Below are positions 1-4,674 of a stretch of 5,534 nucleotides of DNA, one piece after another (within the stretch, counting starts at the first letter, position 1; each line of letters begins with the position of its first letter). Below the pieces are notes generated by a model. The model saw nothing but the letters and a program-made list of their open reading frames with translations. It was not told the origin of the DNA and did no database searches. The stretch is from JBBDRV01 sp040905285 (GTDB lineage: Bacteria > Bacteroidota > Rhodothermia > Balneolales > Balneolaceae). Where the stretch lies: positions 1 to 5,534 of the forward strand of contig JBBDRV010000147.1 of NCBI GenBank assembly GCA_040905285.1. The letters are read 5' to 3'. A program made the position numbers and the translations under genes.

Positions 1-249
1 ACTTGTTAACTTGTTCTGCATGAAATCCTGTACGTGAAGTAGATGTCCGGCAAACAGTGCCGGATGACAGGATGAACGCGGGAAATCCCGCGGCCGTTTG
101 TGAGGTCAATTATAATGATTTTTATTTAATTATCATCATGACAACAGGCCGGTTGCAGGGTTTTCCTTCGGAAATCCACCGGATCCGGACAAAAAAAGCT
201 ACCTTGCAATAATGACGCCCTGTTACAGTTCACATTCTAAAAATATGAT
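1..249. other. Intergenic leader with stacked stem-loops, no supported gene
   Basis: No reading frame here is long enough or similar enough to anything to call. Three inverted repeats are visible. The first is TCCGGC(46-51)/GCCGGA(59-64) with a 7-base loop. The second is CGCGGG(77-82)/CCCGCG(87-92) with a 4-base loop. The third spans 159-177, with seven of eight pairs around a TTC loop. A perfect 10-base palindrome, CCGGATCCGG, lies at 179-188. None is followed by a clear run of T, so they do not read as standard intrinsic terminators. An exact TATAAT occurs at 111-116 in an A+T-rich patch but has no convincing -35 partner. A 7-base direct repeat ACTTGTT occurs at 1-7 and 9-15. The region may be the leader of the gene at 250, the end of an upstream gene, or both. 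Confidence 0.5.
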
Positions 250-480
250 ATGAAGCTCAGAATAAAAGAAGGCCGGAATCCAAAAAACGGGAAACCGCTA
301 ACCATTATTTCAGAGATCAGGCACAATCCGGAGGTTATAGAAAATCTGGCTTCGGACCTGAAATCAAAATGCGGCACAGGCGGGCATACCGAGGGGAAGA
401 AAATCATTTTGCACGGCTCTCATATTAAAAAGGCAGTCGATGTATTAACAAAACAGGGGTATGAAATTGCCACGGCCTGA
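250..480 (+). CDS. SUI1/eIF1-family (YciH-like) translation initiation factor
   Basis: This 76-residue cytoplasmic protein matches the SUI1/eIF1 fold seen in bacterial YciH. eIF1 in eukaryotes binds the small ribosomal subunit and controls start-codon fidelity; the bacterial homologues are thought to act on initiation, but their role is poorly defined. The family signature is clear: basic N-terminal strand (KLRIKEGRNPKNGKPLTII, residues 2-20), a helix ending in LASDLKSKCGTGG (33-45), then the strand KKIILHG (50-56) and the C-terminal helix. E. coli YciH has the matching LAAELKKKCGCGG and VIEIQGD. E. coli YciH is 108 residues; this one lacks the N-terminal extension and is essentially the bare core domain. 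The start is fixed by an in-frame TAA at 238-240. There is no Shine-Dalgarno; the preceding bases are A+T-rich. The TPR gene follows after 49 bases, so they may share a transcript. Confidence 0.9.
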   Translation: MKLRIKEGRNPKNGKPLTIISEIRHNPEVIENLASDLKSKCGTGGHTEGKKIILHGSHIKKAVDVLTKQGYEIATA

Positions 481-529
481 AAACGCAAGCATCCTCTTCT
501 TCATGAACTGCAAACAGATTTGAATTTTA

Positions 530-1147
530 ATGAACCGGATTAAAAAACAGATCGCCGATATTCAGACAGAACTTGAAGAAGAAACCGATAATCCGGATCT
601 CTGGATGGAACACGGCACAGGCCACCACCTTCTGGGGGAATACCGGCAGGCGATAAAAAGTTACAGGCGCTCCCTGAAATTACGGGAGGACAGTCCGGTC
701 TGTCACTTCAACATTGCCAACAGCTTTCTGGAGCTGGAAAAATTCGGGATGGCCATCCGTCATTACCTGAAAGCGACGGAACTAAAACCGGATCATGCCC
801 CGTCACTCAATAATCTGGCAGATGCATATGACCAGAGCGGCCAACCTGAAAAGGCACTGGAGATATTTCAGACCCTTGTGCGCCTGAATCCCGATGATCC
901 CCTCTCCCATTTTAATCTCGGCAATTTCCACCTTCGCAGCAGCCGCCACATGGATGCGGCAAGGTGTTATGAAAAAGCCCTGTCTGCAGATGACTCTTTC
1001 ACAGATGCGTATTACAACATTGCCTGGATACTGAAACAGGTGGATGCTGTAGAAGAAGCCCTCTCCTACGCCCGGTCAGGTCTGGCTGCCGATCCGGATC
1101 ACAACGATCTGAAAAAACTGGCGGAAAGTCTGAAAGATGCCGGGTAG
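530..1147 (+). CDS. Tetratricopeptide (TPR) repeat protein
   Basis: This 205-residue protein is built almost wholly of TPR repeats, the helical hairpins that serve as protein-binding scaffolds. Five consecutive 34-residue units fit residues 22-55, 56-89, 90-123, 124-157 and 158-191. The canonical small and bulky positions are visible, for example NPDDPLSHFNLGNFHL (120-135) followed by AARCYEKALSADDSFTDAYY (143-162). A charged helix (residues 1-20) precedes the repeats and a short capping helix (LKKLAESLKDAG) closes them. There is no signal peptide, membrane segment or extra catalytic domain, so it is probably a soluble cytoplasmic adaptor; its partner cannot be deduced. The start is the first ATG after an in-frame TGA at 521-523, with no Shine-Dalgarno. 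It lies 49 bases after the SUI1-like gene, with no terminator between. It converges on the carboxylase gene, leaving 90 bases. Confidence 0.9.
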   Translation: MNRIKKQIADIQTELEEETDNPDLWMEHGTGHHLLGEYRQAIKSYRRSLKLREDSPVCHFNIANSFLELEKFGMAIRHYLKATELKPDHAPSLNNLADAYDQSGQPEKALEIFQTLVRLNPDDPLSHFNLGNFHLRSSRHMDAARCYEKALSADDSFTDAYYNIAWILKQVDAVEEALSYARSGLAADPDHNDLKKLAESLKDAG

Positions 1148-1190
1148 CATATTCGGGTGACATACCATGATACGACGATCCGGCAGTACA

Positions 1191-1217
1191 GGCAGTGCGG
1201 CGGATTCGCTGCCCGCC
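1191..1217. other. Stem-loop between convergent genes
   Basis: GGCAGTG (1191-1197) can pair with CGCTGCC (1207-1213), with one G-T wobble. An alternative stem pairs GGCGG (1199-1203) with CCGCC (1213-1217). The two stems are mutually exclusive. The element sits between the stop of the TPR gene and the stop of the carboxylase, where a two-way terminator would be expected. Neither strand has a T-run after the stem, so intrinsic termination is unproven. Confidence 0.25.
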
Positions 1218-1237
1218 TGAAAAGAGACCGGAATGTC

Positions 1238-2848
1238 CTACACCTGAATCACGCCTGTTCTGAATTCAGGAACGTCCGGGTTGTGATCAGCCCATTCGAT
1301 AGCCCTGGAAATTTTCAGCCTGGTATCAGCCGGCTTTATTATGCCGTCCACCCACAACCTGGCTGCGGCATACCTCACATCCGTCTGCCGGTTATACCTG
1401 GACCTGATCCTGTCCAGAATTTCCGCCTTTTCATCATCCGAAAGTTTCTCCCCTTTCCGTTCGAGAGCTGAGACCTGCAGCTGTGTGAGAACGCCTGCGG
1501 CCTGGATGCCGCCCATCACTGCTATTCCGGCCGTGGGCCACGCATAGATAAACCGGGGGTCGTAAGCCCTGCCGCACATGGCATAATTTCCGGCTCCATA
1601 GCTGTTGCCGATGATGATGGTGATTTTAGGCACCGTTGAATTTGCCACCGCGTTCACCATTTTTGCCCCGTCCCGGATGATACCTCCGTGCTCGCTCCTC
1701 TTCCCGATCATAAAGCCGGTCACATCCTGCAGGAAAACAAGGGGAACTTTCTTCCGGTTGCAATTCATGATAAAACGGGCGGCCTTTTCCGCACTGTCTG
1801 AATAGATAACCCCGCCCATCTGCAACTCCCCCAGTTTGTTACGCACAACCATCCGCTGATTTGCAACAATACCGACGCTCCAACCGTCAATACACGCATA
1901 TCCGGTAATCAATGTTTGACCATACCCTTTCTTGTATTCCGTAAAGCTGTTGTTGTCTACAATGCTTTCGACAAGCCTGTTCATTTCATAGGGTTTGTGC
2001 CTGTCTGCGGGAAAAACCTTCAGAAATTCATCAAAGTCTCCTTTGGGAGGTACCGATTGTTTTCGGCTGTAACCGGCTTTCCGCCCCGACGGAATCTTGT
2101 CCATAATACGCCTGATCGTCTCCAGACATTCGGTGTCGTCTTTCGTTTTATAATCGGTTACACCACTGATTTCCGTATGTGCAGAGGCTCCACCCAGTGT
2201 TTCATTGTCTATCTCTTCCCCGATTGCCGCCTTTACGAGATAGCTGCCGGCAAGGAAAACACTGCCGGTGCCCTCGACGATCAGAGCTTCATCACTCATG
2301 GCAGGCAGATAGGCGCCCCCCGCAACACAACTTCCCATTACGGCTGCTATCTGTGGAATTCCCCTGGAACTGATCACGGCATTGTTTCTGAAGATTCTTC
2401 CAAAATGCTCCCTGTCAGGAAAAATTTCGTCCTGCAAAGGCAGGTATACCCCTGCGGAATCCACCAGATAAATGATCGGCAGATGATTTTCCATGGCAAC
2501 CTCCTGTGCCCGCAGATTTTTTTTCACTGTAACAGGAAACCAGGCGCCGGCTTTGACAGTAGCGTCATTTGCCACGATCATGCAGTCGTGTCCGCTGACA
2601 GTGCCGATACCCGTCACCACTCCTCCGGACGGGCAGCCCCCCTCTTCTTCGTACATGCCGTATCCCGCCCACAGCCCCACTTCATGAAACAGTGCATCTT
2701 CATCCAGTAAAAAACTGATTCGCTCTCTGGCGGTCATTTTCCCCTTTTTATGCTCCTTATCGATCCGGCTGATCCCCCCGCCTTTTTTAATGTCCTCTTC
2801 CTGGGACTGAATCGACTTAACCAATTCTGTTAACCAGTTATCAGCCAT
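1238..2848 (-). CDS. Acyl-CoA carboxylase carboxyltransferase (beta) subunit, methylcrotonyl-CoA carboxylase type
   Basis: This 536-residue protein is complete for the family. It transfers carboxyl from carboxybiotin to an acyl-CoA. The N-terminal lobe shows KMTARERISFLLD (37-49), DSAGVYLPLQDEIFPDREHF (130-149) and the glycine-rich oxyanion-hole motif GSCVAGGAYLPAMSDE (172-187). The C-terminal lobe shows LQDVTGFMIGKRSEHGG (373-389), GNSYGAGNYAMCGRAYDPRF (414-433) and WPTAGIAVMGG (437-447). The DVTGFM/NYAMCGRAY combination favours methylcrotonyl-CoA carboxylase (LiuB/MccB, leucine breakdown) over propionyl-CoA carboxylase, which usually has DVPGFLPG and an AYDVM motif. However, DSAGVYLP replaces the DSGGANLP usual in characterised MCC, so the acyl substrate is not certain. 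The biotin carboxylase/biotin carrier subunit needed for activity is not in this window. The ATG at 2848 is preceded by AGAGGAG seven bases upstream, supporting this start. It is divergent from the GWxTD gene and convergent with the TPR gene. Confidence 0.93.
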   Translation of the reverse strand: MADNWLTELVKSIQSQEEDIKKGGGISRIDKEHKKGKMTARERISFLLDEDALFHEVGLWAGYGMYEEEGGCPSGGVVTGIGTVSGHDCMIVANDATVKAGAWFPVTVKKNLRAQEVAMENHLPIIYLVDSAGVYLPLQDEIFPDREHFGRIFRNNAVISSRGIPQIAAVMGSCVAGGAYLPAMSDEALIVEGTGSVFLAGSYLVKAAIGEEIDNETLGGASAHTEISGVTDYKTKDDTECLETIRRIMDKIPSGRKAGYSRKQSVPPKGDFDEFLKVFPADRHKPYEMNRLVESIVDNNSFTEYKKGYGQTLITGYACIDGWSVGIVANQRMVVRNKLGELQMGGVIYSDSAEKAARFIMNCNRKKVPLVFLQDVTGFMIGKRSEHGGIIRDGAKMVNAVANSTVPKITIIIGNSYGAGNYAMCGRAYDPRFIYAWPTAGIAVMGGIQAAGVLTQLQVSALERKGEKLSDDEKAEILDRIRSRYNRQTDVRYAAARLWVDGIIKPADTRLKISRAIEWADHNPDVPEFRTGVIQV

Positions 2849-2855
2849 CGTTCTT

Positions 2856-2862
2856 CTCCTCT
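2856..2862 (-). promoter_or_regulatory. Strong Shine-Dalgarno for the carboxylase gene
   Basis: On the minus strand AGAGGAG runs from 2862 to 2856, followed by the 7-base spacer AAGAACG and the ATG at 2848. This is a near-consensus site at ideal spacing. It fixes the start codon and is the only clear Shine-Dalgarno in the window. Confidence 0.7.
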
Positions 2863-2885
2863 GTTTTACTGAATGAAATTAGCGG

Positions 2886-2915
2886 ATAATACCTTTTAAA
2901 GACCAGTCGTTTCAA
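2886..2915 (-). promoter_or_regulatory. Sigma70-like promoter for the carboxylase gene
   Basis: Reading the minus strand, TTGAAA (2915-2910; five of six to TTGACA) is separated by 18 bases from TATTAT (2891-2886; five of six to TATAAT). Transcription would begin near 2879, giving a leader of about 30 bases that carries the Shine-Dalgarno. Boxes, spacing and position agree, but the organism's sigma preference is unknown. Confidence 0.45.
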
Positions 2916-2976
2916 CATAGCGGAATGAGGCAGGTCTGTAATGCCCGGCCCGTCAGTGTCCGATTTATATATGTGA

Positions 2977-2997
2977 ATCCGGTTCAAATAACCGGGT
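2977..2997. promoter_or_regulatory. Inverted repeat in the divergent spacer, possible operator
   Basis: CCGGTT (2979-2984) and AACCGG (2990-2995) form a perfect inverted repeat around CAAAT. The arms extend by a T-G wobble and an A-T pair to 2977 and 2997. No T-run follows on either strand, which argues against a terminator. It lies immediately upstream of the candidate -33 box of the GWxTD promoter, a position typical of a regulator site. The binding protein is unknown. Confidence 0.35.
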
Positions 2998-3001
2998 CAT
3001 T

Positions 3002-3032
3002 TTCGCTATTATCCGGCAAATCTCTATTTTTG
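3002..3032 (+). promoter_or_regulatory. Bacteroidota-type promoter for the GWxTD gene
   Basis: TATTTTTG (3025-3032) exactly fits the -7 consensus TAnnTTTG known from Bacteroidota. Nineteen bases upstream lies TTCG (3002-3005), three of four to the -33 box TTTG. Transcription would start near 3039, leaving a leader of about 70 bases that contains both palindromes described at 3054 and 3074. A competing candidate is the TATAAT at 3081-3086, which has only a poor -35 partner. Confidence 0.4.
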
Positions 3033-3053
3033 CGAAGCACCGGTCCTTTTTAT

Positions 3054-3067
3054 CCGGATTAATCCGG
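3054..3067. promoter_or_regulatory. Perfect 14-base palindrome CCGGATTAATCCGG, possible operator
   Basis: The sequence is its own reverse complement over all 14 bases. It lies just downstream of the transcription start predicted from TATTTTTG. It also overlaps where a -35 box would sit for the TATAAT at 3081. In either case a bound protein could block transcription of the GWxTD gene. With no central loop it suits a dimeric DNA-binding protein better than an RNA hairpin. No regulator gene is next to it. Confidence 0.4.
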
Positions 3068-3073
3068 CAGACA

Positions 3074-3087
3074 TATTATATATAATA
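3074..3087. promoter_or_regulatory. A/T-only 14-base palindrome carrying TATAAT on both strands
   Basis: TATTATATATAATA is perfectly self-complementary. It holds TATAAT on the plus strand at 3081-3086 and on the minus strand at 3080-3075. On the plus strand the box is 24 bases before the GWxTD start codon, so it could be a -10 element with a very short leader. A good -35 is lacking: TTAATC at 3059-3064 matches three of six. It could equally be an easily melted A+T tract. Confidence 0.3.
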
Positions 3088-3110
3088 GTAATTGATTCCG
3101 TACAGAAGCC

Positions 3111-4511
3111 ATGAATCGAATTTTACAGATTTTATTTATACTGCCTTTTCTGTTCGTTTCCGCAGCCGAGGGCCAGCGGAACGTTTCCTATCAGAATCTT
3201 CTGGAGCGGGCTGAGAGACCCAGCCTATACACCAGTCTGCTGTCACTGCCCGGTACAGGGAATGAGCCGCTTTTTATGGTCAGTTTCCGCATGGATTACG
3301 ATCTTCTCCCTTTCAGGCGCGGACGGACGGATCAGGCAACACCTGATGAAGAGGCCGGATACTATTCCGAAGCACGAATAAACATGGAAGTCTTCAGGGA
3401 AAATGACAGTACGGGGCCCGGTTCCGTAACCAGAAGCTCGTGGGCAGATACGATCCGGACAGATACCTATGAGCAAACCAGATCCCGGTTTGATCATTTG
3501 GAAGGCGCCATCGCCGTCCGTCTTGAAGAAGGGGAATACAGACTGCTGCTGGATATGAACCGGGACGATGTTCAGCGGGGCACCCGCCAGCGAAACAGAC
3601 GGACCGGCTTCAGCGGACCTTCTGAACAGTTGTTCGAAATTCCGGATTTCAGTACCGGAGAAGAGGAGGCAATGGTTCTGCTTGCCTCCTCCTCCCGGGA
3701 GTCAGACGGTGAATACCTTGTGAGGCTTCTGAATTATGGTGAATCCGCACTCTATGGACAGGATTACCAGGTCATGATTCTGCTCCCGCGCAACCAGGAC
3801 ACAGAAAATTTTCTCCTGCAGGTGGACCAGCTTCCCTCCGGCGCCGGCGATGATGCGGAAGGAGAACCGCTTTACAGGAAGCGGATGGGCAGAGAGGATT
3901 TGCTCTACACAGGCGGTTTTTCCCATGCTCCGGACAGCAAGCAACCTGAACTGCTTTTCAACATAACAGGGGAAGGTTTTCCGGTGATCATTGCAGATAT
4001 TCCCAACAGCACCTTTCCAAACGCGCGTTTCAGGCTTTCTGTTACGGCTGACGGCCGGCAGGAGCCCCTTGCTGCAAAAATCATTGATTCCCGCTGGATA
4101 GATATGCCGGTCAGTCTGCTGAACCTGGACGTGGCCATTGATATGCTCAGATTCATCGTTGAGGACAGCCGGTTACGGCAGCTAAGATCAGGATCCGCCT
4201 CTGAAAGGGAACGCCGCTTCAGGGAATTCTGGGCTGAAAGGGACCCCACTCCTGATACAGAATTCAATGAGTTGATGACAGAGTACTACTCGCGGATCGA
4301 CCACGCCTATAACAGTTACACAACCCCTGAAACCCCCGGATTTGATTCTGATCAGGGCCGCGCCTATATACTGTACGGATCGCCGCTGCGGATAGAGCGG
4401 CAATATCCTACAGACAGCCCGACACGGGAAATCTGGGAATATCGTGACCGTACCCTTGTTTTCGAGGCCACGTCCGGTTTCGGTGATTTTCGCCTTGTTC
4501 AGGATCAGTGA
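3111..4511 (+). CDS. Secreted GWxTD-domain protein
   Basis: This 466-residue protein begins with a Sec signal peptide: MNR, hydrophobic ILQILFILPFLFVSA (4-18), then AAEGQ as a likely cleavage zone. There is no lipobox cysteine, so it is probably periplasmic or exported rather than a lipoprotein. Residues of about 50-330 are beta-rich and strongly charged, with a GEYRLLLDMNRDD segment (141-153) like the strand pattern in the middle of this family. The C-terminal part is the GWxTD domain: FWAERDPTPDTEFNELMTEY (373-392), RIDHAYNSY (395-403), then GFDSDQGRAYILYGSP (410-425) and IWEYRDRTLVFE (441-452). The name-giving motif GWxTD is here GFDSD, with W to F and T to S. The function of the family is unknown. 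The start is set by an in-frame TGA at 3093-3095; no Shine-Dalgarno is seen. It is followed 159 bases later by pdxA on the same strand. Confidence 0.85.
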   Translation: MNRILQILFILPFLFVSAAEGQRNVSYQNLLERAERPSLYTSLLSLPGTGNEPLFMVSFRMDYDLLPFRRGRTDQATPDEEAGYYSEARINMEVFRENDSTGPGSVTRSSWADTIRTDTYEQTRSRFDHLEGAIAVRLEEGEYRLLLDMNRDDVQRGTRQRNRRTGFSGPSEQLFEIPDFSTGEEEAMVLLASSSRESDGEYLVRLLNYGESALYGQDYQVMILLPRNQDTENFLLQVDQLPSGAGDDAEGEPLYRKRMGREDLLYTGGFSHAPDSKQPELLFNITGEGFPVIIADIPNSTFPNARFRLSVTADGRQEPLAAKIIDSRWIDMPVSLLNLDVAIDMLRFIVEDSRLRQLRSGSASERERRFREFWAERDPTPDTEFNELMTEYYSRIDHAYNSYTTPETPGFDSDQGRAYILYGSPLRIERQYPTDSPTREIWEYRDRTLVFEATSGFGDFRLVQDQ

Positions 4512-4569
4512 GTTGACTTCTTTCGGACTGTCTGAACTGAAAATGCAGTGAAATGGGCAGAAAAAAGCC

Positions 4570-4575
4570 TATAAT
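4570..4575 (+). promoter_or_regulatory. TATAAT box upstream of pdxA
   Basis: An exact TATAAT lies in the spacer between the GWxTD gene and pdxA. No good -35 hexamer sits 16-18 bases upstream; TTGACT at 4513-4518 is much too far away. If it is a -10 element, transcription would start near 4582, a few bases before the small ORF at 4588. pdxA may instead be transcribed with the GWxTD gene, since no terminator is visible between them. Confidence 0.25.
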
Positions 4576-4587
4576 CCGTACTAAACT

Positions 4588-4674
4588 ATGAGTATCTCTT
4601 ACCCCGAGCCTGAAGCGTTTAAAACAATGCATCAACCTGCAAGCAACAAAACTGTCCCCGGCTGCCTGTCATGA
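4588..4674 (+). CDS. Possible 28-codon upstream ORF overlapping the pdxA start
   Basis: An ATG-initiated frame of 28 codons begins MSISYPEPEAFKTMHQPASN and ends with TGA at 4672-4674. This TGA shares bases with the pdxA ATG at 4671-4673 in an ATGA overlap, the arrangement typical of translational coupling. There is no Shine-Dalgarno and the peptide resembles nothing I know. It could be a leader peptide controlling pdxA, or chance. A second in-frame ATG lies at 4627. The junction also forms a 10-base palindrome, TGTCATGACA (4667-4676). Confidence 0.2.
   Translation: MSISYPEPEAFKTMHQPASNKTVPGCLS

Noticed and set aside
77..100. CGCGGG/CCCGCG hairpin as an intrinsic terminator
   Set aside because: The bases after the stem (GCCGTTTGTG) have only three T in a row, and no upstream gene end is seen.
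1..108. Possible minus-strand gene leaving the left edge, with an ATG at 21 followed by QNKLTS
   Set aside because: Only seven codons are present after the only ATG; nothing can be recognised. The plus-strand frame ending in TGA at 35-37 is equally undecidable.
204..229. TTGCAA and TACAGT as a promoter for the SUI1-like gene
   Set aside because: The spacer is only 14 bases and both boxes are poor.
1157..1471. 104-codon plus-strand ORF running into the carboxylase 3' end
   Set aside because: Most of it is antisense to the conserved C-terminus of the carboxylase, and the translation shows no family pattern.
1916..2710. 264-codon plus-strand ORF opposite the carboxylase
   Set aside because: It lies wholly antisense to a well-conserved coding sequence. 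Its translation is rich in Cys, His and Arg with no recognisable domain, as expected of a shadow frame.
4522..4536. Imperfect palindrome TTCGGACTGTCTGAA downstream of the GWxTD gene
   Set aside because: It has one mismatched pair and a one-base centre, is not followed by T, and such sites are expected by chance in a window of this size.
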